Shown: piece by piece, positions 1 through 9,076 of the stretch
Numbering within the stretch: the first letter of the stretch is position 1
How the letters are laid out: each line of letters starts with the position of its first letter
DNA from: Chitinophaga flava
Lineage (GTDB): Bacteria; Bacteroidota; Bacteroidia; Chitinophagales; Chitinophagaceae
Reading direction: 5' to 3'
Assembly (NCBI RefSeq): GCF_003308995.1
Contig: NZ_QFFJ01000002.1
Coordinates: forward strand, 3,844,001-3,908,000
DNA: 64,000 bases
Program-made: the position numbers and the translations under genes
The notes under the pieces: model-generated
What the model was told of the DNA's origin: nothing
Databases searched by the model: none
What the model saw: only the letters and a program-made list of their open reading frames with translations

Positions 1-1298
1 GGCTCAGACAACCAGTAAGGCTGTGAGATTTTGGTATCTGCCGGTACTGTGAGCGTATGGGAGATGCTGTTGAATTTATTGTACGCCAGTTCGCGAGCGC
101 CGATGGCGTCCGGCTTACCGGGCAGGTCTACTTTGCGAAGATTAACAGGGACATGTCCGCGGTTGATCAACTGTACAGTCGCTTCCATGCTGTATCCTGG
201 CACTACGCTCGGGGAGGTGCTGTAAGCCTCGGCCCAGAGGCCGGCGCAGGCATAGATGAGCTGTTCAGTTTCTTTCAGCTTCTGATTGCGCCAATAGCCG
301 TCAGGCAGAGCCTGGATGGCTTTGCGTATTTCCAGCAGCACAGGTACTGAAGCACCTGGATCTTCCATACTGTAAGACTGGATAACCTTGTCTACCATTT
401 TGCCAATGGCAGTGCCACCGGCAACACGGGACCAACTGGTATTTATATCGTCCAGTAGTTCATGACGGGGTGCATCTCCCTTGATAGTCTGAAAATATTC
501 CATACTGGAACCTCTGCCTGCAGGAACGCCAAAACCCTGGCTTTTATGCTGGGAGCGGCTTTCAGCAGCAATTTCTCCATAACCTTTTCCCAGGAGGCTA
601 TTGTAAATACCTACGTCTACTTTGAACTGGTCTTCCGAAATGGTATTGGCACCACCGAAATTGAAGGTATTCCATAACAGCCTCTTTGTTTTCCAGGGCT
701 GTACGTATTTGAGTTGTTCGGGATATTGTTTGGGATCAGCGGCAGCGGTGAAGGCTTCTGCCGCCAGCATAGCGGAGGCGGTATGATGGCCGTGGCCAGC
801 GCGACTGTCGGCCGGGAAACGGCATATGATTACATCCGGCTGGAATTTGCGGATCATCCATACTACATCACCCAGGATTTTTTTCTTATCCCAGATGGTA
901 AATGTCTCTGCGGGATTTTTGGAGAACCCGAAGTCCTGTGCCCGGGTGAAGAACTGCTCTGCTCCATCAACACGACGGGCTGCCAGCAGTTCCTGGGTAC
1001 GGATCAATCCCAGTAGTTCGGATTGTTCGTTGCCAACCAGATTTTGACCACCATCACCACGGGTGAGTGATAGGTAGCCGGTACGATAGAGTTTTTCTTT
1101 GGCCAGGAAAGCCAGCAAACGGGTGTTTTCATCATCAGGATGGGCAGCCAGATACAATACGCTTCCCAGCGTATCCAGCTTTTTCAGCTGCAGTTTTATG
1201 TCAGCGGCGTTCCATACGGGTGATGGTTGTGCCAGTGCAGGTATACTGGCAATCAGGAGGATCAGGAAAGCCAGTGCAGTGCGGATTCTTAAAAACAT
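1..1298 (-). CDS. Secreted PIG-L (LmbE-like) deacetylase, 3'-truncated by window edge
   Basis: The frame stays open to the left edge, so only the first 432 residues are visible. A signal peptide ends near ALAQ (residue 24). A PIG-L/LmbE domain follows, with the metal-binding motif AHPDDE at residues 52-57 and a second ligand cluster GHGHH at 168-172. Known members remove acetyl groups from N-acetylglucosamine-type substrates. Secreted Bacteroidota forms are usually much longer, so further C-terminal domains probably lie outside the window. It lies downstream of the susC/susD pair on the same strand, but a strong terminator (1377-1409) separates them, so shared transcription would need read-through. 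The substrate is unknown; a role in trimming amino-sugar glycans imported by the neighbouring SusCD is an inference. Confidence 0.88.
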   Translation of the reverse strand, partial: MFLRIRTALAFLILLIASIPALAQPSPVWNAADIKLQLKKLDTLGSVLYLAAHPDDENTRLLAFLAKEKLYRTGYLSLTRGDGGQNLVGNEQSELLGLIRTQELLAARRVDGAEQFFTRAQDFGFSKNPAETFTIWDKKKILGDVVWMIRKFQPDVIICRFPADSRAGHGHHTASAMLAAEAFTAAADPKQYPEQLKYVQPWKTKRLLWNTFNFGGANTISEDQFKVDVGIYNSLLGKGYGEIAAESRSQHKSQGFGVPAGRGSSMEYFQTIKGDAPRHELLDDINTSWSRVAGGTAIGKMVDKVIQSYSMEDPGASVPVLLEIRKAIQALPDGYWRNQKLKETEQLIYACAGLWAEAYSTSPSVVPGYSMEATVQLINRGHVPVNLRKVDLPGKPDAIGARELAYNKFNSISHTLTVPADTKISQPYWLSE

Positions 1299-1376
1299 GA
1301 ATAGAACGTGATTTTACAGAGTCGCCAAAAATAGGAATAAATTCATGTGAAGGAAGAGAATTGGGTTGAACGGCGA

Positions 1377-1409
1377 TAAAATAAAAGGTCCCGGTGTGTT
1401 ACCGGGACC
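1377..1409 (-). terminator. Intrinsic terminator after susD
   Basis: A perfect 9-bp stem (1387-1395 with 1401-1409, GGTCCCGGT/ACCGGGACC, 5-nt loop) is followed on the minus strand by the T-rich run TTTTATTTTAT. It sits between the end of susD and the start of the PIG-L gene and should end the sigma-independent susCD transcript. Confidence 0.85.
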
Positions 1410-1466
1410 CTACAAGCAAAAACCAACCAGCTCGCAAAAACCAATTATTAACAAAGGCGGTTCAGA

Positions 1467-2912
1467 TTAGTTGTATCCTTCGTTTTGCTGGTGGCGTATA
1501 TTAGGATTGGCATCCAGCTCTTTTTGGGGAATGGGTAAGATTATCTTAGGTCCGGGCAAAGCCACGGAAATAGTTTTGTTGTTGGCGAGATACTTTACAA
1601 ATGGTGCTCCGGTGCGGCCCAGATCAAAAAGACGATGTCCTTCAAAGGCCAGCTCCTTGCGCCTCTCCAGTGCAATAGCATCCAACAGGGCCTGGCCTGT
1701 GGCCACCACTGGCGCTGCACCAGGATTAGCCCTTTTTACAATATCATTCAGTGCTTGTTGCGCATCTGTATCTCTTCCCAGGTGAGCCAGCGCTTCTGCC
1801 CGGATAAGATACAGCTCTGCCAGCCGCATCACCTTAATACTTTCTGCAAATGTGGCCACATCTCTGTATTTGGTGATGATATTGGCCGGATTTTCACCTC
1901 CGGTCCCCGCACGTTTGTCTCTCTTTATAAATCCCAGTCGTGCATCTTTTTCATTATATATTTTCCATATATCATCAGTAGCTAATACATCTCCGTAGCC
2001 CATCTGGCTAAACATATAACTCAGCGCATCGGTGCTACGATTATCTGTTGCTGTATTGATGATTTCAAAAATTGTTTCACTGTTGCCTGTCTGGCTAAAA
2101 TCGCTCACCAGCTTGTCCCCTGGCAATAATGTATACTTGCCGGAGCTGATTACCAAGCTGGCAGCAGCTTCTGCCCCTACCCAGTCTCCTTTATACAGTA
2201 ATACTCTTGCCAGCAGGGCCTTTACACTCAGGATATTGAGCCTGCCGGAAGAGAAGGCCGGACTTTTGCTTTCCTGGAAAAGACTGATTGCCTTATTCAG
2301 ATCACTGATGATCTGTATATAAGTGTCTTTTACAGAACTGCGGGAAGGCGACTGTACCTCTTCTATATTGGTAGTAGTGGCGAGGGGAATTCCCATGTGC
2401 GAGGCATCCGGTGTATAGTTGTAAGCCTGTGCATACAATCGTACCAGGTCAAAAAACACCAGTCCTCTCACGGCATAGGCTTCCGCCACAATCTGTCTGG
2501 CTTCGATGCTGTCTGCAGTAAAAGGCAGCAGTGATACGGAAGGGCCTTTCTGTATCACCATATTAGCATTGGCCACCACGCTGTAAAGCAGGTTCCATGC
2601 ATCGGTGATATAGACATCGTTCGCTGTTACGATGTACTGATCCAGATTACGGTACCTGTTACTGTTGACGACACTGATATACTCATTGTCTGCCCGAAGG
2701 TCCGGCAACAGTAACATGGTACGACCGTAATAGTTTTCATTTTGCATTAGTGAATACACCCCGTTAATGGCTGCTTGCAGCCCTGCCAGATCTTTAATGG
2801 TATGTCGTGTTTCTGTAGCCGACTGAGGGTCCTGGTTAAGAAAATCCTTACTACAACTGGCAATCAGTGTAGCTATTAATATCCAGGCAATATATTTATA
2901 TCGTTGCAACAT
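1467..2912 (-). CDS. RagB/SusD family nutrient-uptake lipoprotein
   Basis: This 481-residue protein has a lipoprotein signal with lipidation Cys20 (LIASC) and the early SusD hallmark DFLNQDPQ right after it. The central helices (residues about 70-250) carry the TPR-like pattern of the family. The C-terminal part has the usual RAEALAHLG and ALNDIVKRAN segments and ends with a HRLFDLGRTG-type stretch. SusD proteins sit on the outer-membrane surface and lid the SusC channel, binding the glycan or peptide. It starts 8 nt after the stop of the upstream susC, as expected for one operon. The ligand cannot be read from the sequence. Identification is secure from sequence pattern and from the SusC neighbour. 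Confidence 0.95.
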   Translation of the reverse strand: MLQRYKYIAWILIATLIASCSKDFLNQDPQSATETRHTIKDLAGLQAAINGVYSLMQNENYYGRTMLLLPDLRADNEYISVVNSNRYRNLDQYIVTANDVYITDAWNLLYSVVANANMVIQKGPSVSLLPFTADSIEARQIVAEAYAVRGLVFFDLVRLYAQAYNYTPDASHMGIPLATTTNIEEVQSPSRSSVKDTYIQIISDLNKAISLFQESKSPAFSSGRLNILSVKALLARVLLYKGDWVGAEAAASLVISSGKYTLLPGDKLVSDFSQTGNSETIFEIINTATDNRSTDALSYMFSQMGYGDVLATDDIWKIYNEKDARLGFIKRDKRAGTGGENPANIITKYRDVATFAESIKVMRLAELYLIRAEALAHLGRDTDAQQALNDIVKRANPGAAPVVATGQALLDAIALERRKELAFEGHRLFDLGRTGAPFVKYLANNKTISVALPGPKIILPIPQKELDANPNIRHQQNEGYN

Positions 2913-2920
2913 GAACTGTA

Positions 2921-5900
2921 TTAAAAATTGACGTCTACCCCGACGAGGAATGTTTTGAATATGGGTGGTCGCTGATCATAGTCACCAGTCACCGGCACTT
3001 CCGGGTCCATGGTTAGTTGAGCATCTTTTACATATGTCCAGAGGTTGTTCCCTCTCAGATAGATCCGGGCTTCACTCAATCCTGTTCGGGTCAGCCATGA
3101 TCTGGGCATGTTATAGGCCAGCATCAGATCTCTCAGGCGAATAAAGCTGCCATCATAGAGGAATCTGGAAGAAGCCTGATTGCTAAGTCCTGTCTGTGTG
3201 CCGCCAAACACCACTTTCGGGATATCGGTGATATCACCGGGTTTCTGCCAGCGGTTTTCGTAAATACGCCTGGACATTTTGTAGGTAGCACCGAATCCGC
3301 CGCTGCCGTCGGATTCCGTGAAAGAACCCCAGTTGTCATATACTTTGCTGCCCCAGTTGTAATAAACCTGAAAGCTGAGCTCAAAGCCTTTATAACTAAA
3401 ATAATTCGTCAGACTTCCATAAAACTTCGGGAGAGCGCTGCCCTGATTGAAGCGCTGCGCTTCCCCGAAGACACGAGTGGTAGTGGTCTTGTCGGCATTG
3501 GTATACCAGCGTGCTTCTCCCGTTTGCGGATCAGCGCCAGCATACCCCACGAGGTAAAACTGATAGAAATCGCCGCCTACTTCCCTCTTATAAATAGTAC
3601 TGGTCATTGGATTGTCCAGCCTGGTAATGGTATTCTTTAAGGTAGATATATTAAAGTCCGAGCGCCATGACAATGCCTGCGGATTATGCGCCACGATGTT
3701 ACGCGTGCTGAGTGATAACTCCCAGCCGGTATTACGCATCTCACCGTTATTGCGGAATACCGTGGTAATTCCGTTGGTGGATGATACCGGCACATTCAGT
3801 AACAACCGGGAGGTGACCCTGTTATAATATTCTACGGTACCGGATATACGATTTTTAAGTATGGCAAAATCGATACCGGCATTGAAGGGTTTATTTTGTT
3901 CCCAGGTAAGATAGGGATTGGGGTATTGACTCAAAACATACCCCGGTTTCCCATCATAATCATTTGCCGGATTGTACAATGACAACGAGGCGTAATTGTC
4001 AATAGCCTGGTTCCCGTTGCTGCCGTAGCTAGCACGTAATTTTAATTCGTTAATACCGGGAATATCCTGCATAAAAGCTTCTTTGTAGATATTCCAGGCA
4101 ACTCCGAGTGACCAGAAGTTGGCACCTCTTTTTTCCTTGCCAAACCTGGAGGAAGCGTCCCTTCTGATGGAGCCGGAGACATAATATTTTTGCTGATAGT
4201 CATATCCTGTATTGAGGAATACACCTGTCAGGGAGTTGGCAACATTAACAGAACTAATGGTTTCCGGTTTGGATGCATCGGCAAGTTCGTTTTTGCCGGG
4301 CAGGAAGTTGGTGGCAGAAGCAGAGTTGCCGGTATTACCGGTACGTTGCGCCTCAAATCCTGCGAATGTACTCAGTCCATGATAACCCCAACGGTGATTA
4401 TATCGCAGGATACTGGTGGATACCCAGTTGTTCCACAGGTTGTTATTGACATAAGCCCGTCCGTTGGTATTTCTGCCGTCTCCGAATCCCGGAGGGTAGA
4501 ATGAATTGCTACGGGCATAGTTCAGGTCTAGACTAATCCTCGTTTCCAGCGATAGGTCCTCTTTCAATTTGTATTTGGCGCCGACCCCACCCAGCAGGCC
4601 ATAAATGGAACCAATGCGGGTTACCTCGTCGAGCACGGCTACCGGATTAAATGTGGTGTTATAACTGAAGTCGTAGGAACCGTCTGCATTATAGACTTTC
4701 AGCCATGGCTGCATACGGGCCAGCGACCTTACCGGATTGGCCAGCAATCCTACATCTCCTACAGCGTTGGCTTTCTGATAGACCAGCGAAAGATTGACAT
4801 TAAAAGAAAGTTTATCAGTAGCATTATTGCTAAGATTCAGCTTCCCTGTCATTCGCTGGTAGTCCACACCTCTCAGCGCAGATTTGCAATCATAATACCC
4901 GCCGGACACATAGAATTTTGTTTTCTCATTACCACCGGCTGCAGAAAGATTAGCCTGTGTGTAGCTGCCAGAGCGGGTAAGCAAATCCATCCAGTTGGTA
5001 TTAATGGTGGTATCGATGCCACGGGCCTGTAATTCTTTCTGGAATCCGGCTTCTCCGCTGCCATCTCCTTTGTTGTACCATCCCTCTCTGAGCAGTTCTA
5101 TCATTTCGCTGGTATTGAGCGGGTAGTTGCTTTTGGGGATGGTGAGTTTATTGACGCCCTGTTGTACGTTGACACCAATACGGGTACTGCCTGGTCTGCC
5201 TGTTTTAGTTGTGATCAGGATCACGCCATTGGCGGCGCGGGAACCATAGATGGAAGCGGAAGCGGCGTCTTTTAATACAGAGATGGAAGCAATGTCGGCA
5301 CTGTTGATACCGGCCAATGAATTCACATTAAAATCTGTCAGGTCATCTGTCACTACCGGTACGCCGTCCACTACATAGAGCGGGGTACTGCCGGCAGTAA
5401 TAGAGCCTATACCACGGATACGGATACTGGGTACCGATCCGGGTTGACCGGAACCATTCATAGATTGAAGTCCCGGGACATTTCCTTGTAAGCTTTCCTG
5501 GAAGCTGCTACGGGGAGCTTTATCAAATAAAGCCGTGTTAACCATAACAGCTGAACCTGTCAAAGAGCCTTTTGTTTGAACGCCATAAGCTACCACTACT
5601 ATTTCATTCAATCCTCTGGCGTCGTCTTTCAGCACAATATCTAATGCGGATCTGTTGTTGATCCCGATTTTCTGTTCTTCGTATCCGATGAAAGAGCATA
5701 TCAGTGTTGCCGTTGAAGGTGCCTTTACCCGGAAAACTCCTTCCATGTTGGTGGTGGCGCCTTTATTGATGCCGGCAATGCGGATGCTTACCCCTGGTAG
5801 CGGATGACCTGTGATATCAGTTACACGGCCATTGACCAGGATATCGGTAGTTACAATCGTTGTATCCGGAATAATGGCGATCAGGCCATCAGACAATGTT

Positions 5901-6163
5901 TTAAAGGTGAGACCGGTATTATGTAAAACCCGTTTCATCACTTCTTCCATCGGTTCCTGATGCAGGTCTACCGTTACCCGTGTATACGCGGGTATCATGT
6001 CGCTCCGATATACGAAACGATTGTGACTTTTTTTCTCAATCAATTTTAACAGGCGTGTGAGGGGCATTTGATCCGCTTTCACCGATATCTGTTCACTTTG
6101 TCCGAACACATGACCCGTTATATGTAAAGAGGTAATCAGAATTATAAAGGACACCAGTTTCAT
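2921..6163 (-). CDS. SusC/RagA family TonB-linked outer-membrane receptor with STN domain
   Basis: The 1080-residue protein has a signal peptide (residues 1-22), then an STN domain (about 23-100) that in this family talks to a FecR anti-sigma factor. A carboxypeptidase-regulatory-like fold follows (about 113-190, VNGRVTDITGHPLPGVSI...), then the plug with the SusC hallmarks LNEIVVVAYG and ILKDAASASIYGSRAANGV, and a C-terminal beta barrel ending in Phe (VGVDVNF). It imports a ligand delivered by the SusD encoded 8 nt downstream. The presence of STN plus the upstream sigma/FecR genes on the same strand indicates ligand-sensing autoregulation of this cassette by cell-surface signalling. The start ATG at 6163 gives a clean signal peptide. 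Confidence 0.96.
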   Translation of the reverse strand: MKLVSFIILITSLHITGHVFGQSEQISVKADQMPLTRLLKLIEKKSHNRFVYRSDMIPAYTRVTVDLHQEPMEEVMKRVLHNTGLTFKTLSDGLIAIIPDTTIVTTDILVNGRVTDITGHPLPGVSIRIAGINKGATTNMEGVFRVKAPSTATLICSFIGYEEQKIGINNRSALDIVLKDDARGLNEIVVVAYGVQTKGSLTGSAVMVNTALFDKAPRSSFQESLQGNVPGLQSMNGSGQPGSVPSIRIRGIGSITAGSTPLYVVDGVPVVTDDLTDFNVNSLAGINSADIASISVLKDAASASIYGSRAANGVILITTKTGRPGSTRIGVNVQQGVNKLTIPKSNYPLNTSEMIELLREGWYNKGDGSGEAGFQKELQARGIDTTINTNWMDLLTRSGSYTQANLSAAGGNEKTKFYVSGGYYDCKSALRGVDYQRMTGKLNLSNNATDKLSFNVNLSLVYQKANAVGDVGLLANPVRSLARMQPWLKVYNADGSYDFSYNTTFNPVAVLDEVTRIGSIYGLLGGVGAKYKLKEDLSLETRISLDLNYARSNSFYPPGFGDGRNTNGRAYVNNNLWNNWVSTSILRYNHRWGYHGLSTFAGFEAQRTGNTGNSASATNFLPGKNELADASKPETISSVNVANSLTGVFLNTGYDYQQKYYVSGSIRRDASSRFGKEKRGANFWSLGVAWNIYKEAFMQDIPGINELKLRASYGSNGNQAIDNYASLSLYNPANDYDGKPGYVLSQYPNPYLTWEQNKPFNAGIDFAILKNRISGTVEYYNRVTSRLLLNVPVSSTNGITTVFRNNGEMRNTGWELSLSTRNIVAHNPQALSWRSDFNISTLKNTITRLDNPMTSTIYKREVGGDFYQFYLVGYAGADPQTGEARWYTNADKTTTTRVFGEAQRFNQGSALPKFYGSLTNYFSYKGFELSFQVYYNWGSKVYDNWGSFTESDGSGGFGATYKMSRRIYENRWQKPGDITDIPKVVFGGTQTGLSNQASSRFLYDGSFIRLRDLMLAYNMPRSWLTRTGLSEARIYLRGNNLWTYVKDAQLTMDPEVPVTGDYDQRPPIFKTFLVGVDVNF

Positions 6164-6208
6164 TAGCTGTACAACTTTTCCTTCAGTTTTGTGTGCAAAA
6201 GGATGACA

Positions 6209-6235
6209 AAATGTATGATTTTTTTACATACATTT
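6209..6235 (-). promoter_or_regulatory. 9-bp dyad in the susC leader
   Basis: A perfect inverted repeat AAATGTATG/CATACATTT (6209-6217 and 6227-6235) with a 9-nt A/T loop lies 45 bp upstream of the susC start. It could be a regulator site, a 5'-leader hairpin, or part of the promoter; a near-consensus -7 element (TAC-ATTTTG-like) overlaps its proximal arm. The function is not established. Confidence 0.35.
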
Positions 6236-6308
6236 AGGTTGTTAAAGGTCAATAAAACGACGACAGTACTACATTGCAAGTGAAGCATTCTGCCGTTGGA
6301 TCTGAACA

Positions 6309-6339
6309 AAAGGGTAAATGTTTCCAGCATTTGCCCTTT
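6309..6339. terminator. Hairpin between fecR and susC
   Basis: A 12-bp stem (6309-6320 with 6328-6339) with one non-Watson-Crick pair has a 7-nt loop. On the plus strand it is followed by seven T; on the minus strand, the direction of the fecR transcript, it is followed by TTTTG. It probably separates sigma/fecR transcription from susCD transcription. Confidence 0.6.
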
Positions 6340-6385
6340 TTTTATGCCAATGGTATCTTTTCTTTTTTGTCAGACATATAAACTT

Positions 6386-7444
6386 CTACTGGTTGATAAA
6401 TACCTCGTTGCCCTTTATCTGGCAACGGAATGATGATGTAACCTTCAGCGCTTCCAATATCTGTGGAAGTGATTCATTTTTAAAGGTGCCCGTAAACCGG
6501 TATGCCTTCAGCTTTTTATCCGTAAGATGTATTTTTACGCCAAACCAGCGTTCCATTTTCAACGCCACGGCAGCAAAACTTTCATTGTCAAACACCAGGA
6601 AGTTGTCGCACCAGGCCGTTTCATGGATCATATCATCCTGATCGTCTATTTTCACTTGTTCCATACTATAACCCAGTCCAGGTTTGGGATTGCCATCCTG
6701 TGTATGGGAGATGACCATCTTCTGGTGAGGTATCAGCTTCACTTTGCGGGCCGGATCATCTGCCAGCATCACTTCCACGGCCCCTGTGATCAGGGATGTC
6801 TCTGACTGATCTTCGTTGGGGTATGCTTTAACGTTAAAAGAAGTCCCCAGTACATTGACCACCATATGATTGGTACGGACAATAAACGGATTGTCTGCGT
6901 CCTTTGCTACTTTAAAGAATGCCTCACCGGAAAGCAATACTTCCCTTTTCTGCTGGTTATTCATATCCCGCTGGTAGGTGATGCGGCTTCCGCCGTTCAG
7001 CCAGACCTCTGTTCCGTCCGGCAGTGTAGCGCGGGACCGGGAACCGTTGCGGGTCTGTATTTCAGCCATTTCAGCTGCAGCCTCTCTTTTGGTTTTACTA
7101 TTGAGCAAAAAGGCACAAAAACCAGCCAGCAATATGACCAACACTGATAAGGCTGCCAGCAATCCAGCCCTTTTTCCTTTTCTGATCGTAGCGGGTTGTT
7201 CCTGCTCCTGGCCATCTGCAACAAAATCACGCTCCATTCTGGCCATATGCCTTTGCCAGGCGTTTTCCGTTTTTGATTCCCATGCTTCCTGCATCAGAGA
7301 CACGGGCCAGTTGCTCAGCACCGAAAATTTATACCTTAGCTCCGGATATTGCACCAATAGCTCTTCCAGCTCGCGCAGTTCAGCCATCGTGGCTTCGCCC
7401 GATACCTTTCTTCCAAGCAATAACCAAATTCTTTCCTGTTCCAT
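6386..7444 (-). CDS. FecR-family anti-sigma factor
   Basis: This 352-residue single-pass inner-membrane protein has a cytoplasmic N-terminal part (about 1-85) for sigma binding. A transmembrane helix sits near residues 92-115 (LLAALSVLVILLAGFCAFLL). The periplasmic FecR domain contains LPDGTEVWLNGGSRITY, GEAFFKVAKD and VLGTSFNVKAY. The C-terminal segment (about 285-352, SFAAVALKMERWFGVKIHL...) is the STN-like domain that contacts the receptor. It is encoded between the ECF sigma factor (83 nt upstream) and the STN-bearing susC. It should hold the sigma factor until the receptor signals. Motif order and neighbourhood make the call firm. Confidence 0.94.
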   Translation of the reverse strand: MEQERIWLLLGRKVSGEATMAELRELEELLVQYPELRYKFSVLSNWPVSLMQEAWESKTENAWQRHMARMERDFVADGQEQEQPATIRKGKRAGLLAALSVLVILLAGFCAFLLNSKTKREAAAEMAEIQTRNGSRSRATLPDGTEVWLNGGSRITYQRDMNNQQKREVLLSGEAFFKVAKDADNPFIVRTNHMVVNVLGTSFNVKAYPNEDQSETSLITGAVEVMLADDPARKVKLIPHQKMVISHTQDGNPKPGLGYSMEQVKIDDQDDMIHETAWCDNFLVFDNESFAAVALKMERWFGVKIHLTDKKLKAYRFTGTFKNESLPQILEALKVTSSFRCQIKGNEVFINQ

Positions 7445-7527
7445 GTCAATATTGCAAAAGCATGATTGTAATAGTAGGACAAGCAGATTGGAGTAATCTA
7501 CTACTCTATCACAAAAAAAATTTTAAA

Positions 7528-8082
7528 CTATTTTGATTGGGTAAAATTGAGGTTGATCACCTCACTGATTTTTTTTAGCGCCTGGGCCATGTGTACATCG
7601 ATGGTGTTCACGGAAATGTCCAGTATCTGCGCTACTTCTTTGTATTTCAACCCGTCTTCCCGGATAAGTTTGAAGATCATTTTTCTTTTAGGAGGAAGCT
7701 GGTTGACTGCGGCCTCAATGCGTTTTACCATTTCCCCGGAGATAAAGATCTGTTCCGGTGTGGCATAACCGGTACTGAAATCCACTTCCAGCTCATCCAA
7801 ACTGAAATGCTGTGTTCTCGATGCACGGGTCAAATAGTTGAGCGCAATATTTTTGGTGGACACATACAGGTATACCTTCAGATTCTGTACCTGGAGCAGT
7901 CTTTCACGATGTTTCCAGATGTTCACAAACACATCGGACGCCACCTCTTCTGCTGACTCCCAGGATTTCACGATAGAATAGGCAAACTGGCTAAGTGGTT
8001 TGTAGAAAAGCCGGAACAGCGCTTTATAAGCCTGTTCATCGCCCAGCGATGCAATGCGTTCCGCCAGCAGTTGTATATTCAC
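7528..8082 (-). CDS. RNA polymerase ECF sigma factor (FecI-like)
   Basis: About 184 residues. Region 2 is FRLFYKPLSQFAYSIV...SAEEVASDVFVNIWKHR and region 4 is LPPKRKMIFKLIREDGLKYKEVAQILDISVNTIDVHM, the helix-turn-helix that reads the -35 element. The frame can also start four codons upstream at TTG (8094), but a purine-rich GAGGGAGG stretch precedes the GTG at 8082, so that start is preferred. It is the first gene of the sigma, FecR, SusC, SusD set and presumably activates susC transcription when released by the FecR protein. The start codon is uncertain; the family is not. Confidence 0.93.
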   Translation of the reverse strand: MNIQLLAERIASLGDEQAYKALFRLFYKPLSQFAYSIVKSWESAEEVASDVFVNIWKHRERLLQVQNLKVYLYVSTKNIALNYLTRASRTQHFSLDELEVDFSTGYATPEQIFISGEMVKRIEAAVNQLPPKRKMIFKLIREDGLKYKEVAQILDISVNTIDVHMAQALKKISEVINLNFTQSK

Positions 8083-8243
8083 GTCCTCCCTCAATGAATA
8101 GCCGGTTATTTGGTTGGGTTGAAATAAAGTGGCTAAAGATAATCAGGAATAACCGTATTTTAACAAATCAGTCAGAAAACATTTGCATAAAAAGAGGAAA
8201 AAAAATTCCAGGAATTTACAGACAGCCATTTTCCAGCCACACT

Positions 8244-8573
8244 TTATTTCTTAAACATAAAGTATACTGCCCCGATCAGAAACATGAATGATACAAGATA
8301 ATTCCAACGTAAGGGCTCCTTCAGAAAAAATACGGCAAACACACTGAATACGGTAAGGGTAATCACTTCCTGGATTGTTTTGAGTTGAAACCCGGTGAAT
8401 CCTTCCATCGCTCCAAAACGGTTGGCCGGTACCATAAAGCAGTATTCAAAAAAAGCGATACCCCAGCTGATCAGGATTACTTTCCACAGTGCAACATCCT
8501 GGTGTTTGAGGTGTCCGTACCAGGCAAAGGTCATAAAGGTATTGGAGATGGTCAGCAGAATGACTGTGCGCAT
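8244..8573 (-). CDS. DMT superfamily membrane protein, DUF486 type
   Basis: A 109-residue protein of four hydrophobic helices, with the characteristic start MRTVILLTISNTFMTFAWYGHLK and the conserved AFFEYCFMVPANRFG and GFQLKTIQEVITL segments of the DUF486 family. Members look like small multidrug-resistance-type subunits, but their substrate is not known to me. The gene begins 20 nt after the SecB-like gene and is probably the last cistron of the toxin/antitoxin/chaperone transcript. Whether it belongs functionally to that module is unknown. Confidence 0.85.
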   Translation of the reverse strand: MRTVILLTISNTFMTFAWYGHLKHQDVALWKVILISWGIAFFEYCFMVPANRFGAMEGFTGFQLKTIQEVITLTVFSVFAVFFLKEPLRWNYLVSFMFLIGAVYFMFKK

Positions 8574-8593
8574 ACATTGAATAGTTAAGATGG

Positions 8594-9040
8594 CTATTTT
8601 TTGTCTTCTGTAACAGCACCGGGTGCGATCAGTGGCAGTACAGCATGATGAAGGAAGGTCCCTCTGAAAGTGGCAAACATGACACCTCTGGCGGTAGACA
8701 GGGCAGTGCTGTGCAGATGCTCCACCAGGTCATCCGGCATGTCCGGCTGGCCCGCTGCATTAAGTCTTACCACTTCTGCAAAGTTACTCATGGTAAAAAC
8801 ACAGTTAACAGCAAGGCTTCCCAGTTGCTGATGGATATTTTCATTATGTACGGCAATTTTTACGGTAACCAGCACCAGGTTCTTTTCATCATCAGCTTTG
8901 CTGGTAATATGTATATTATAATGAAAGCTGCTGAAAGGAGGATGTTCCCCGGGATAATGAAGGGAACTCTCAAGCAGGTCTATGCTCTGGAGCGCAAGCT
9001 GCTGTGGCGTTGGTTTGGTCTGTGGTGATCGTTTAGTCAT
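8594..9040 (-). CDS. SecB-like chaperone of a toxin-antitoxin-chaperone module
   Basis: 148 residues, about the size of SecB (150-160). The central part alternates beta strands (NLVLVTVKIAVH, LGSLAVNCVFTMSNFAEVV). The C-terminal half HLHSTALSTARGVMFATFRGTF...LPLIAP has the layout of the SecB core, in which a long helix ends in an R-G-T-F motif followed by a Leu/Pro-rich strand. SecB-like chaperones encoded beside HigBA-type modules protect the antitoxin. Here the gene lies 36 nt after an HTH antitoxin that follows a RelE-like toxin, the same toxin-antitoxin-chaperone order known from Mycobacterium tuberculosis (higB1-higA1-Rv1957). The SecB assignment rests on motif resemblance and context and needs a profile comparison. 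Confidence 0.72.
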   Translation of the reverse strand: MTKRSPQTKPTPQQLALQSIDLLESSLHYPGEHPPFSSFHYNIHITSKADDEKNLVLVTVKIAVHNENIHQQLGSLAVNCVFTMSNFAEVVRLNAAGQPDMPDDLVEHLHSTALSTARGVMFATFRGTFLHHAVLPLIAPGAVTEDKK

Positions 9041-9076
9041 GAGCGTGAATAAGCAATGATTTCAGTTAAGTAGTCA

